From positions 7,006,001-7,070,000 of the forward strand of contig NZ_CP107845.1 of the NCBI RefSeq assembly GCF_041431415.1: DNA of 64,000 nucleotides, in the 5' to 3' direction. Positions within the stretch are counted from its first letter, which is position 1. Each line of letters starts with the position of its first letter. This DNA is from Streptomyces sp. NBC_00513. Its GTDB lineage: Bacteria; Actinomycetota; Actinomycetes; Streptomycetales; Streptomycetaceae. The notes under the pieces are model-generated. The model did no database searches and was not told the DNA's origin. It saw only the letters and a list, made by a program, of their open reading frames with translations. Shown here piece by piece: positions 9,001 to 18,010 of this stretch. The position numbers and the translations under genes are program-made.

Positions 9001-10382
9001 GCCGAACCTCCCGCCGCGTCGACGCCCACCGCGCCCACCGGCGTGGCGTCCTGCGGAGGTTCGCCCGCGTCCTGAGGTTCGCCGGCGGACTTCGCCGGAC
9101 GGGCCCGGACCAGGCCGGCGAGGACGATGCCGACGACCTCCTGCCGGGCGTCCGCACACGCCCCGGCGATGTCGGCGAGTTCGCCCGCGGTCCAGTGGCC
9201 CGCGCTCAGCACGACCAGGACACCGGACTCGTCGTCGCGCCCCTGCACCAGCGGCCGGGACACCGAAACGCCCACCACCCGCAGCAGCGGTTCGCCCTCC
9301 GCCTCGGCGACGAGCCGCTCGGCCGCCCCGAGGGCGATCTCGTCGCCTTCCGGGACGAGAACCAACAACGGTCGGGAGACTGGCAGTTGCTCCCGCAGGC
9401 GGGCACACACCCGCCGGTAGCGGACACGCCTGCCGGCCTCGTCGCCGGAAGCCCGCGGCGCCGGTACGTCCCACCGGACGTCGACGCCGAGCAGCCGGCG
9501 GACCTTGGCCCGCGGGCCACGACCCGCCGGCCGGTGCACGGGCCGTTCACCAGGCACGTCGACGGTACCCAGCAGCGTCGAACCGAGCGCCGAGGCGATC
9601 TCCGCTTCGGTGCGCAGGCGGCGACTCATCCGGGCGGAGGCGAGATGACCGATGACCGCGAGCAGGAAGAACAGCAGCGCCCCGCCGACGACGAGCTGCA
9701 CCCTCGTCGGCGGTGCCTCGCCGGTCGGCCGGGCCGCCGGCCCCATGACGACCATGTTGGCCTTGTCGGCGGACGGGTCGGCCTGCTCCAGCTTCTTGAC
9801 GGCCTCCTGCAACGCGGTGCGCAGTTTCGCGAGTTCGGTGCGGGTCTGCACGCTCTCCACGGACTTCCCCGGATCGGCCGCATCGGCGAGCTCGGTGATG
9901 CGGCGGCTGGTCTGCGTCACCATCTGTCGCAGCGCCTCGGGACGCGCCGCCGCTTCGGGGTCCGCGCCGGCGCCCGCGATCCGCGCGGCGAACGTGACGA
10001 ACTGTTGGGCCACCTGGTCGGAGAGCCGTTGTGCGCGCTCCGGGGTGTCCGAGGTACCCGAGATCGTGATGATGTTCCCGTCGGCGGTCGTGGCGCTCAC
10101 CCGGTCCCGCAGCTCGCTGCCGCTGACCTCGGTCCAGCCGAGGGTGGCGGCAGCGCGGTCGAGCACCACCGAACTGGTCGCGATCTCCGCCTGGGTCAGC
10201 AGCTCGCGCTCCTGCCACGCCCCCGGCAGCAGCACCGATGCCGATGTCGTGTACTGCGGCGGGAACAGCAACGAGGTGCCGTAGCCGACGAGCGCACCCA
10301 CCACGGCGAGGAGGGTGAGGAGCCGCCGGCGCCGACGGATGATCCGCCCCATCGTGGCCAGGCGTATCGTGTCATCACTCAA
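8997..10382 (-). CDS. Wzz/CpsC-like chain-length determinant with degenerate C-terminal nucleotide-binding domain
   Basis: 461 aa if translation begins at the TTG at 10382, which has a good GGAGG eight bases upstream and overlaps the stop of the glycosyltransferase gene. The ATG at 10352 is the alternative. It has a first membrane helix (LLTLLAVVGALVGYGTSLLF), a Wzz ectodomain with helical heptad-like stretches, and a second helix (VQLVVGGALLFFLLAVIGHL). The cytosolic tail of about 200 aa has the fold order of a P-loop protein (PLLVLVPEGDEIALGAAERL) but no intact Walker A. Paralogous in layout to the next gene, so the two may work as a pair. Confidence 0.72.
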   Translation of the reverse strand: MSDDTIRLATMGRIIRRRRRLLTLLAVVGALVGYGTSLLFPPQYTTSASVLLPGAWQERELLTQAEIATSSVVLDRAAATLGWTEVSGSELRDRVSATTADGNIITISGTSDTPERAQRLSDQVAQQFVTFAARIAGAGADPEAAARPEALRQMVTQTSRRITELADAADPGKSVESVQTRTELAKLRTALQEAVKKLEQADPSADKANMVVMGPAARPTGEAPPTRVQLVVGGALLFFLLAVIGHLASARMSRRLRTEAEIASALGSTLLGTVDVPGERPVHRPAGRGPRAKVRRLLGVDVRWDVPAPRASGDEAGRRVRYRRVCARLREQLPVSRPLLVLVPEGDEIALGAAERLVAEAEGEPLLRVVGVSVSRPLVQGRDDESGVLVVLSAGHWTAGELADIAGACADARQEVVGIVLAGLVRARPAKSAGEPQDAGEPPQDATPVGAVGVDAAGGSA

Positions 10383-11643
10383 CGGTGCGGCCTCCTCCCG
10401 CCCGGTCCGGGTCGCCTGCAGACACCTCGGCGGCGTCAGGGCAGGCCGCGGCGTAGGCGGCGAGCAACGAGGCTTGCGAGTTCCGCCAGGAGAGCGGCCC
10501 GTTGATCCGCTCCTGGCCGACCTTGCCCATGTGGGCCCGCCGCTCCGGATCGTCCAACAGCAGCGCGATGAGCCTGGCGAACTCCGCCTCGTCGTTGGCG
10601 GGCGCGTAGACGGCGGCCTCACCGGCGGAGACCCTCGCCTCCCGGAGGTCGAACGACACGATCGGCCGACCCATCACCATGTACTCCAGAACCTTGTTCA
10701 TGGTCGACACGTCGTTGAGTGGATTGAGTGGGTCGGGGGACAGGCACACGTCCGCGGTGGACAGGTAGCGCACCAGGTCGCCGTCCGGGATGCGCCCGGT
10801 GAACTGCACCTGCTCCGACAGACCGAGCCGCCGGGACAGCTCCACCATGGCGTCGAAGCTGTCGCCGGCGCCGACGAACACCGCGTGCCAGTCGGTCCGC
10901 CCGACCTCGTCGCGCAGCTTCGCGAGAGCCCGCAGGGCGTAGTCGACGCCGTCCTGCGGACCCATGACGCCGAGGTAGCACAGCAGATGGGGCTTGCCAC
11001 GCTTCAACTCCGGCTCGGGCGGTACCGGCCGGAACCGGCCGGTGTCGGGCGCGCTGCGCACCACGAAGACGTCTTCCGGCCGCCGGCCGCCACGGCGGAT
11101 GGCGACGTCCCGGTAGCTCTCGTTCGTGGCGAGGACGATGTCGGCGGCCCGGTAGGTCCGTCGCTCCAGCGCGAGCACGGCGCGGTACAACAGGTCCTGG
11201 CCGCGGTCGAACCGGGAGAGGTACAACTCGGGTACCAGGTCGTGCTGGTCGAAGACGAACCGTGCCCCGCGCCGCTTCATCCACAGTGCCGGCAGGAACA
11301 GCAGGTCCGGTGGATTGCAGGCGTGGACCACGTCGACCGGGCCGACCCGTCGGGCCAGTCGGACCGTGTGCCACAACGCCGTTCCGTACTCCTGCAAGTA
11401 GCCGGCCGGTCCTCCGGTGGCCGCGCGCAACGGGTAGCGGTGGATCCGCACCCCGTCGATCAGGACCTCCGACTCCGTGTCCCGCGTGGTCCCTTGGGGA
11501 CAGATCACGTGCACCGTCCAGCCCGCGTCGCGCAGCGTCGTGCACTCCTGCCACACCCGCCGGTCGAACGGCACGGACAGGTTCTCCACGAGGATCAGCG
11601 CGCGACGGGTCGTCCCGTCGCCGCCGTTCGAGTTACCAGGCAA
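10375..11643 (-). CDS. GT4-family glycosyltransferase
   Basis: About 422 aa from the TTG at 11643. An ATG at 11676 would add 11 aa but overlaps the upstream gene by 44 bases and has no visible ribosome site. GT-B fold: N-terminal acceptor domain starting RALILVENLSVPFDRRVW, and C-terminal donor-binding half with LGVMGPQDGVDYAL and the GT4 block (MNKVLEYMVMGRPIVSFD) containing the catalytic-site Glu. It should add one sugar to the lipid-linked repeat unit on the cytosolic membrane face. Start uncertain; family sure; donor and linkage unknown. Confidence 0.8.
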   Translation of the reverse strand: MPGNSNGGDGTTRRALILVENLSVPFDRRVWQECTTLRDAGWTVHVICPQGTTRDTESEVLIDGVRIHRYPLRAATGGPAGYLQEYGTALWHTVRLARRVGPVDVVHACNPPDLLFLPALWMKRRGARFVFDQHDLVPELYLSRFDRGQDLLYRAVLALERRTYRAADIVLATNESYRDVAIRRGGRRPEDVFVVRSAPDTGRFRPVPPEPELKRGKPHLLCYLGVMGPQDGVDYALRALAKLRDEVGRTDWHAVFVGAGDSFDAMVELSRRLGLSEQVQFTGRIPDGDLVRYLSTADVCLSPDPLNPLNDVSTMNKVLEYMVMGRPIVSFDLREARVSAGEAAVYAPANDEAEFARLIALLLDDPERRAHMGKVGQERINGPLSWRNSQASLLAAYAAACPDAAEVSAGDPDRAGGGRTVE

Positions 11644-12949
11644 GGCCCATGTACCCCGGTTCGGTCCGGCGCGCATCGGCGTCGGGAAGGCGGACGAGGT
11701 CGACGATCAGCGGGCCGTCGCCATGGGGCAGCGCCGACAACACGTCCGGATCCTTGGTTCCCACCAGGCAGACCTCGGCGTGCTCGAGCACCTCACCGAC
11801 CGAGTCGGCGAGCAACTGCGCGAGGTGCGGCAGCCGGGTCTCGATGTACTCGCGGTTCGCGCCGAGCAGCCGGGAGAGGTTCACGTTGGGGTCGTAGATC
11901 CGCAGGTCGTAGCCCTTGCCGAAGAGCCTCTCCGCCAGCTCGACGAGCGGGCTCTCGCGGAGGTCGTCGGTGCCGGGTTTGAAGGACAGCCCGAACAGGC
12001 CGACCCGACGTTTGCCGGTGCGCTCGACCAACTCCACCGCGCGCTGGAGGTGTTCGGAGTTGGAGGGCAACACGTGGGCGAGGATGGGCACCGAGATGTC
12101 GGCCCGTCGTGCCGCGTGGAGCAGACTGCGCAGGTCCTTGGGCAGGCAGGAGCCGCCGAAGGCGAAGCCGGGCCGCAGGTAGGCGGGGCTGATGTTCAGC
12201 TTGCGGTCGGCCAGGAACACGTCCACCACCTGGTGCGTGTCCACTCCGAGGGCCTGGCACACCGCGCCCAGCTCGTTCGCGAAGCCGATCTTGAGGCCGT
12301 GGAACGCGTTGTCGGCGTACTTGATCGCCTCGGCCGTCGGGATCGGCACCCGGAACACCTCACCGGGCAGTCCGTCGTACAGCGCCTCCACCACGTCGCC
12401 GCTCGCCGGGTCGAGCTCGCCGATGACGGTCTTGGGCGGGTCGAAGAAGTCCCGCACGCTCGTGCCCTCGCGCAGGAACTCCGGGTTGACCGCGATCCCG
12501 ATGTCCACGCCGGCGGTACCGCCGATGTACTTCTCCAGGATCGGTACCAGCAGGTTCAGGCAGGTGCCCGGCAGCATGGTGCTGCGGAACACGATGGTCT
12601 GCCGCCCGCCCCGCTCGGCCACCGCGGCACCGATCTGCTCGGTGACCCGCTCCAGGTACGTGGTGCACAGACTGCCGTTGGGCTCCGACGGCGTGCCCAC
12701 GCAGACCAGTGACACGTCGCTGCCCATGATCGCCTCGCGGACGTCGCTGGTGGCGCGTAACGCCCCCGACCCCACGACCTCGGCGATGAGCTCGCCGATC
12801 CGTTCCTCGACCACCGGGGCCTTGCCGTCGTTGACCAGGTCGACCTTCGCCTGGTTCACGTCCACCCCGATGACCTCGTGCCCCAGGCTGGCCAGGCACG
12901 CAGCCGACACGCAGCCGACGTAGCCGAGCCCCAAGACGCTGACCCTCAT
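11633..12949 (-). CDS. Nucleotide-sugar 6-dehydrogenase (UDP-glucose / GDP-mannose dehydrogenase family)
   Basis: 438 aa from ATG 12949 with GGGAGGAA upstream. N-terminal NAD fold (VSVLGLGYVG), catalytic-Cys block GFAFGGSCLPKDLRS, helix lysine in AIKYADNAFHGLKIGFANE, and C-terminal block LSFKPGTDDLRESP. The Leu in GGSCLPKD and the FAFGG context resemble GDP-mannose dehydrogenase (AlgD) more than UDP-glucose dehydrogenase, which usually has GGSCFPKD. It makes a nucleotide uronic acid by two-step NAD oxidation, supplying the acidic sugar for the polymer. Substrate assignment is inference from those motifs. Confidence 0.85.
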   Translation of the reverse strand: MRVSVLGLGYVGCVSAACLASLGHEVIGVDVNQAKVDLVNDGKAPVVEERIGELIAEVVGSGALRATSDVREAIMGSDVSLVCVGTPSEPNGSLCTTYLERVTEQIGAAVAERGGRQTIVFRSTMLPGTCLNLLVPILEKYIGGTAGVDIGIAVNPEFLREGTSVRDFFDPPKTVIGELDPASGDVVEALYDGLPGEVFRVPIPTAEAIKYADNAFHGLKIGFANELGAVCQALGVDTHQVVDVFLADRKLNISPAYLRPGFAFGGSCLPKDLRSLLHAARRADISVPILAHVLPSNSEHLQRAVELVERTGKRRVGLFGLSFKPGTDDLRESPLVELAERLFGKGYDLRIYDPNVNLSRLLGANREYIETRLPHLAQLLADSVGEVLEHAEVCLVGTKDPDVLSALPHGDGPLIVDLVRLPDADARRTEPGYMGLAW

Positions 12950-13022
12950 AACCCGTTCCTCCCCCCAGGCAGGCCCTTTTGGCCTGCGGTACGTGAGCCG
13001 ACCGGACAAAGTTCCCCGCGCA

Positions 13023-14552
13023 TCAGTAGGCGCCCTGCCCCTGAACCACCGCGCGCAGCGTCTTCCACAAAATCACCGTGTCGAGGGCGAGCGACCAGTC
13101 CTCCACGTACCGCAGGTCCAGCCGGACCGCCTCCTCCCACGGCAGGTCGCTGCGTCCGCTGATCTGCCACAGGCCGGTGAGCCCGGGCTTGACCAGCAGG
13201 CGCCGCCGGATGTCCGGGCCGTAGGCGGCGGACTCCTCCGGCAACGGAGGCCGCGGACCGACGAGCGACATCGATCCGGTGAGCACGTTGAGGAGCTGCG
13301 GGAGCTCGTCGAGCGAGTACCGGCGCAGCATCGATCCCACCCGGGTCACCCGCGGATCCCGGCGGAGTTTGAACAGCGGGCCGGCGCCCTCGTTGAGGTC
13401 GGCCAGCTCGGCGCGTGCCCGGTCGGCCCCGGCGACCATGGTGCGGAACTTGACCATGGTGAACTCGCGGCCGTCCTTGCCGACCCTGCGCTGGCGGTAG
13501 AACACCCCACCCCGGCTGTCCGTCAGGACGAGCAGTGCGACGAGCGCCATCAGCGGCATGAACAGCATCAGCAACACCAGCGCGCCCAGTCGGTCGACGA
13601 CCTCTTTGACCGCCCGGCGGGCCCCGGTGAAGATCGGCATGCTGACCCGCAGGAGCGGGATCCCGAGCACCGCGTCGACGCGCAGCCGCGGGCCCGCCAC
13701 CTCCATCAGCACGGGGGCCACGACCATCTCGGCATCGCTGCCTTCGAGGTTCCAGGCCAGCCGTTGCAGCCGGTCCGGGGACCAGTGCGGGTCCGGGGTG
13801 ACCGCGACGACACGGTAGCCGTCACGGTGGACGTGGCCCGCGACGTCCGTCAGTCGGCCGACGACCGGCACTCCGTCCAGGTGGTCACCGTCGAGCCAGA
13901 GACCGTCCGGCGTGCACACGGCCTCGACCCGCCACCCGAGGTGCGGAAACTTGCGGGTTCGGGCGATCAGGTCGCGCACGGTGGCCGGGCTTCCGGCGGC
14001 GAGTACCGGTCGCAGGCACCGCCCTTCCTTGCGCTGCTTGTGCAGCCACAGGCGCAGCAGGTACCGCTCGGTCATCGTGACGAGCGCGATGGCCGGTATC
14101 GCGACGAAGATCCAGAGCTTGATGTTGTGCGAGGTGAGGGCGATCCCGCCGAGCGCCAGTACGACGGCCGCCGTGAACAGTGAGCGCCCGAGCCGGCGGA
14201 ACTCCTCGGCGCCCTGCCCGAGTACGGCCGGTGCCCATGACCGGGTCACCGCAAGCGCTCCCAGCACCAGCAGCTCGGTGCCGAAGGCGAGGATTCTCCA
14301 CTTCTCGTGCCAGTTCGCCGCGTCCCTGACCCCGAAGAAGCCGCCGATCGCCACCACCACGAAGGCGGTGGCCACGGTATCGCTGATGATCACCGTGTGG
14401 CGGTACCGCTGCGCCCAGTCGATGGCGGGCCGGCTGATGGCTCGGCTCGCCGTACGCCCGGGCGCCGCTAATAACGGCCCGACCAACTCCCCTTCCCCCT
14501 GTTGCACGGTTCCCCCCAGGTCGCCCGTGGACTCGACGTGTTCGTTCCACAC
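13023..14552 (-). CDS. Polyprenyl-phosphate sugar phosphotransferase (exopolysaccharide priming enzyme)
   Basis: 509 aa from GTG 14552, preceded by GGAGG. Several N-terminal membrane segments (VATAFVVVAIGGFF, ILAFGTELLVLGALAV, LFTAAVVLALGGIAL, LWIFVAIPAIALV) are followed by a CoA-binding-like domain. A further helix (LGALVLLMLFMPLMALVALLVL) precedes the C-terminal bacterial sugar transferase domain with FRQRRVGKDG-like (FYRQRRVGKDG), MVKFRTM, RRYSLDELPQLLNVL and SLVGPRPPLPEE motifs. This WcaJ/CpsE-type enzyme moves a hexose-1-phosphate onto undecaprenyl phosphate and starts repeat-unit assembly. First gene of the operon. Confidence 0.9.
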   Translation of the reverse strand: MWNEHVESTGDLGGTVQQGEGELVGPLLAAPGRTASRAISRPAIDWAQRYRHTVIISDTVATAFVVVAIGGFFGVRDAANWHEKWRILAFGTELLVLGALAVTRSWAPAVLGQGAEEFRRLGRSLFTAAVVLALGGIALTSHNIKLWIFVAIPAIALVTMTERYLLRLWLHKQRKEGRCLRPVLAAGSPATVRDLIARTRKFPHLGWRVEAVCTPDGLWLDGDHLDGVPVVGRLTDVAGHVHRDGYRVVAVTPDPHWSPDRLQRLAWNLEGSDAEMVVAPVLMEVAGPRLRVDAVLGIPLLRVSMPIFTGARRAVKEVVDRLGALVLLMLFMPLMALVALLVLTDSRGGVFYRQRRVGKDGREFTMVKFRTMVAGADRARAELADLNEGAGPLFKLRRDPRVTRVGSMLRRYSLDELPQLLNVLTGSMSLVGPRPPLPEESAAYGPDIRRRLLVKPGLTGLWQISGRSDLPWEEAVRLDLRYVEDWSLALDTVILWKTLRAVVQGQGAY

Positions 14553-14705
14553 GGTTCCTCCCCCCGGGAGGCCCGCGCCCCCCGCACTGTTCGTCCCCCC
14601 GGGAGGCCCGCCCCCCGTGCCGCGCTGTTCGTCCCCATCGGGAGGCCCCCGCCTCCCACGCCGCGCTGTTCCCTCCGCCGGGGGGACTCGGCCCCCCGCA
14701 TGGCA
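14539..14705. repeat. Four imperfect tandem repeats upstream of and overlapping the exopolysaccharide operon start
   Basis: Units of roughly 38-50 bases begin at 14539, 14589, 14627 and 14668, each opening TGTTCG/TGTTCC and containing a C-rich run then GGGAGGC and a second C-rich run. Read on the minus strand, each unit looks like CTCCCGGGGGGA(G/C)GAAC-GTG/GCG, so the units resemble copies of the ribosome-binding site and start region of the sugar transferase gene. Purpose unknown; slipped-strand variation of expression is one possibility. Confidence 0.6.
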
Positions 14706-15416
14706 TACCGACCAGGCGGGGCGCTACGTGAAGACCCCACACGGCCGACAGCGGATTCGTATGTCCTGCCAGGGCCCCGAGACACACGGGAACCCTTGAC
14801 CATTGCCCCCCACACCCAAGGCTCCCCCCTCGGGCTCCACGAAACGATCACTCACGTCGGGCGCCGGGCACACCACTGCCGGCCGTCCGTGACGTCAGAC
14901 CTGTAGATCACTATTTGTCGCTTCGTGTCCAAGGATGCGAAGCACGGTCAATCTAGAGCATGGTGGGCCCCCTGAAGAGGGGAATGTATGCAACTTGTGC
15001 TCAAGCTTTGAAGGTTGACCGTAGAACGATGACTGCCCGCCGATGTCCTGAAGGCGATGACGTGCCGTGTGACCTGTGGTGACGGGAGCTTTACGGGCTG
15101 TCGGCACCGCGGGGCCCGAGGTGTTTCGGCACTGCTGTTCGGGCGCCGGCGCACTGGCCGGAATGGGTCGGGTTGTCATTTATGCTTCAAGGCGGCCGCG
15201 CGGCGGTGGCTCGTCGCGGTCCGCGGCACCTGCGGAACGGTCGGGTCCGGCCGGTCGAGGTGCGTGGCGTGCGTGGGGGCCCCGGCCCGTACGGGAACCA
15301 CAGGACACTGGTCGAGAAGGTCTTGGGGAATCGAGTGACCGCCGATACGCGTCTCAGTGGTGTGGGGTGCGCAGCCCCCCGCCCGTGAACAGAAGACCCC
15401 CAGGGAGAAGCGAGGT
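14706..15416. promoter_or_regulatory. Intergenic region between exopolysaccharide operon and deoxynucleoside kinase
   Basis: About 0.7 kb with no convincing gene. The part around 14895-15030 is more AT-rich than its surroundings and contains a short inverted repeat (GCTTCG ... CGAAGC at about 14919-14942). It should hold divergent promoters for the operon to the left and the kinase to the right, but I could not assign -35/-10 boxes with confidence. Confidence 0.4.
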
Positions 15417-16079
15417 ATGCCGGTGATCTGCGTCGGAGGCATGATCGGGATCGGCAAGACGAGCGTGGCCGAGTTGCTCGCCAAGGAGCTGGGCAGCGAA
15501 GTCTTCTACGAGAGCGTCGAAGACAATCCGATCCTTCCGCTCTTCTACACGGCGAGCCCCGAGGAGATCCAGGCGAACCGCTACCCCTTCCTGCTCCAGC
15601 TCTACTTCCTGCAGACGCGGTTCGCCTCGATCAAGGAGGCGTACAAGCAGGGCGACAACGTCCTCGACCGGTCCATCTACGAGGACTGGTATTTCGCCAA
15701 GGTCAATCACGACCTGGGACGGATCAGCTCCCTCGAGATGCGGGTGTACGAGGGACTGCTGGGCGAGATGATGCGCGAGATCGACGGCCTGCCGTACCGC
15801 AAGGCACCCGATCTCATGGTCTACCTCAAGGCGGACTTCGAGACGGTGCTGCATCGCATCGGGCTGCGGGGCCGTGACTTCGAGCAGGACGAGAGCCTCG
15901 TCGAGTACTACCGGACGCTGTGGTCCGGCTACGACGACTGGGTGCACAAGCACTATTCGGCCAGTGATGTCCTCGTCGTGGACATGAACCACACCGATGT
16001 GGTGAACAACCCCGAGGACGCGGCCCGCGTGGTGCAAGAGGTCAGGGACGCACTGAAGCCGGCAAGGCTCCGGGGCTGA
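15417..16079 (+). CDS. Deoxynucleoside kinase family protein
   Basis: 220 aa from ATG 15417 with GGGAGAAGCGAGG upstream. P-loop GMIGIGKTS at residues about 7-15, then the DRS motif (NVLDRSIYEDWYF) around residue 83 and an Arg-rich lid (GLRGRDFEQDE) about residue 143. Length and motifs fit deoxyadenosine/deoxyguanosine-type kinases that phosphorylate deoxynucleosides for salvage. Monocistronic, ended by a strong hairpin. Confidence 0.85.
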   Translation: MPVICVGGMIGIGKTSVAELLAKELGSEVFYESVEDNPILPLFYTASPEEIQANRYPFLLQLYFLQTRFASIKEAYKQGDNVLDRSIYEDWYFAKVNHDLGRISSLEMRVYEGLLGEMMREIDGLPYRKAPDLMVYLKADFETVLHRIGLRGRDFEQDESLVEYYRTLWSGYDDWVHKHYSASDVLVVDMNHTDVVNNPEDAARVVQEVRDALKPARLRG

Positions 16080-16112
16080 AACCCTTCCCCGTGGGCGGTC
16101 CCGCGGGCGCCG

Positions 16113-16157
16113 CGACGAGGCGGAACCGGTGCCATGCGCACCGGTTCCGCCTCGTCG
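16113..16157. terminator. Perfect 20-bp hairpin, bidirectional terminator
   Basis: Arms at 16113-16132 (CGACGAGGCGGAACCGGTGC) and 16138-16157 are exact complements around a 5-base loop. It sits between two convergent genes, so it can stop transcription from both sides. No U-tract follows, which is usual in Streptomyces. Confidence 0.85.
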
Positions 16158-16181
16158 TCGGGCCCGCGCGCGGGCGGCCCC

Positions 16182-17807
16182 TCAGCGCGTGGTGATCTGC
16201 TGGAGCGCCGCGCCCTGGTAGCGGGCACCGGCGTTCCACAGGATGAAGGAGTTCATCTTGTTGGCCGCCGCGGCCTTGATCTGTTCGGCCACCTCGGCCG
16301 GCCCGTAGGTGCTGCCCATCGAGAAGTCCTGGAGCCACGGGACGATCTCGGTCCGGGTGCCCTTCGCCTGGCGGGCGAAGTCGGCGAGGGAACGCTGCAC
16401 GATCGCGTACGGAGCGGTGTCGGGCTGCGCGACACCGTACTCGCCCGGCCCCCAGTGGGAGGGGTAGACCATCGGTGCGATGTAGTCGGTGACCTTGACC
16501 AGGGCCCCGATGTCCTGCGCGATCTCGGTGGGCCGGGTGGCGGCGATGCCGAACACCGAGACGCCCAGGTAGGCGGAGTGCGGACGCAGCGCGGTGCGGG
16601 TGTCGGCGACGAACGAGGTGATCGACTGCTCGGGCGTGGCGCTGCCGATGCCCGGGAAGCGCATGTGGGAGAGCGGGCCGTCCGGTCGGCGCACGTAGTC
16701 GTAGAGGATGTCGTCGAAGCCGAGCCGAGCCGCCTCGACGGCGAGGTCCCGGTTGTACGCGCGGACCGTGGCGTTGGCGAAGTTGGTGAAGGACAGCGCT
16801 CCGTAGTGGCCGCCGTCGTAGGGCTGTCCGGTCGGGGTCAGGACCAGCTGGTCGCTCCTGCCGGACTTCCAGGCGGCCGCGGCGAGCTTGGGGTCGCGGA
16901 AGGCCACGATGCGGCCGATGACCTGGGCGCCGGCGGAGTGGATCTCGGTGATCGCCTTGCGGGCGTCGTAGTAGCCCTTGGCCGCGCCGATCCGGCGGGC
17001 CAGCGGCACCCGCGAGTCGTACCCGACCTCGCCGTCCTCGTCCTTGACGTCCAGCTCGACGGCGTTGAGCTTGCCGCTGCGAACGAGGGCGAGGATGTTG
17101 CCGCGCAAGGTGTTGTCGCCCCACCCGATGGCGGTGATGTGTGCGGCACGGATCATGGGGCGTCGCCCCCGGGTGGACACCTCCTTGGTGGTGGTGTTTC
17201 CGGCGCGGTCCACGGCGGTGACCGTCGCGAGGGGGGTGCCCTCGGGGACCTTGATCTTGAAGGCCCCGGCCTTGTCGACCGGGACCTTCCTGCCGTTGAC
17301 GGTCACCTCGGAGTCGGTCGACGCACGGCCGGTGAGGGTCACGGGAGCGGCGACGTTCCCGACGTCGGGGTCGGCCACCGCCAGCTCGGGAGCGGTGGTG
17401 TCCACCCGGAAGCCCACGACCTTGCGGTACGAGGCGAAGGGGAAGCTGCTGTCGCCCGCCACCACCAGGGTGTGTCGGCCCTCGGTGAGGCGCGGGAGGA
17501 CGAGTTTCAGGCGAGCGCCCTCGGCCGTGACGGGGACCGCCGTGCCGTCCAGGGTGGCGCGCAGCCCGTCCCTGCCGCCGGTCTCCTCGGTGGCGAGGTA
17601 GGCGCTGACGTGCGCCGCTTTGTGGCCGTCGAGGACGGCGCCGTCGCCCAGACCGTGGAGGCCCGGGCCCGGCGCGAGGATGGTCCAGGCTCCGACGGCC
17701 GCTCCGGCCAGTCCGAGGGCCCCGGTCGTCGCCAACAGGGCGACCCGATGGGTCGGGCGGCGGAGGCGGAGGGGGGTGGCCGAGCGCGATATGTGCTGGG
17801 GGGACAT
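16182..17807 (-). CDS. Secreted putative glycoside hydrolase (DUF4015-like)
   Basis: 541 aa. A basic N-terminus and one hydrophobic segment (VALLATTGALGLAGAAVGAWTIL) indicate a signal anchor or signal peptide. Residues about 60-210 are beta-rich, Ig/PKD-like (STDSEVTVNGRKVPVD). From about 215 comes a TIM-barrel-like domain (NAVELDVKDEDGEVGYDS, FDDILYDYVRRPDGPL, VTDYIAPMVYPSHWGPGEYG, IVPWLQDFSMG) typical of the putative glycosidase family seen with polysaccharide genes. Acidic residues in ELDVKDEDGE and LYDYVRRPD are candidate catalytic groups. Probably acts on wall or capsule glycans outside the cell. Confidence 0.75.
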   Translation of the reverse strand: MSPQHISRSATPLRLRRPTHRVALLATTGALGLAGAAVGAWTILAPGPGLHGLGDGAVLDGHKAAHVSAYLATEETGGRDGLRATLDGTAVPVTAEGARLKLVLPRLTEGRHTLVVAGDSSFPFASYRKVVGFRVDTTAPELAVADPDVGNVAAPVTLTGRASTDSEVTVNGRKVPVDKAGAFKIKVPEGTPLATVTAVDRAGNTTTKEVSTRGRRPMIRAAHITAIGWGDNTLRGNILALVRSGKLNAVELDVKDEDGEVGYDSRVPLARRIGAAKGYYDARKAITEIHSAGAQVIGRIVAFRDPKLAAAAWKSGRSDQLVLTPTGQPYDGGHYGALSFTNFANATVRAYNRDLAVEAARLGFDDILYDYVRRPDGPLSHMRFPGIGSATPEQSITSFVADTRTALRPHSAYLGVSVFGIAATRPTEIAQDIGALVKVTDYIAPMVYPSHWGPGEYGVAQPDTAPYAIVQRSLADFARQAKGTRTEIVPWLQDFSMGSTYGPAEVAEQIKAAAANKMNSFILWNAGARYQGAALQQITTR

Positions 17808-18010
17808 CGTGCCGTCCTTCGTGCCGTGGGCCGGATGCTGACTTCATTCATTGCCACACGGTGTCCCGGTCGGCGCGTTACGCCCATAATTCACACGAAT
17901 GCCCCGTTCCTGCCCGGCGTGGCGGCTACGCCATGCAGGGGTCCGTGCGGTACACGCGCTCCCGTCGGAGGTAGGGATGGCGGGACACGTCCACCACGGA
18001 GGAGCTTCTC
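17808..18010. promoter_or_regulatory. Divergent intergenic region
   Basis: 203 bases between the glycoside hydrolase (minus) and the deacetylase lipoprotein (plus). It must hold both promoters; no boxes could be assigned firmly. GGAGGAGC near 17998-18005 is the ribosome site of the plus-strand gene. Confidence 0.4.

Noticed and set aside
16113..16157. Hairpin as an attachment site or mobile-element end
   Set aside because: No second copy, no integrase, and the place between convergent genes explains it as a terminator.
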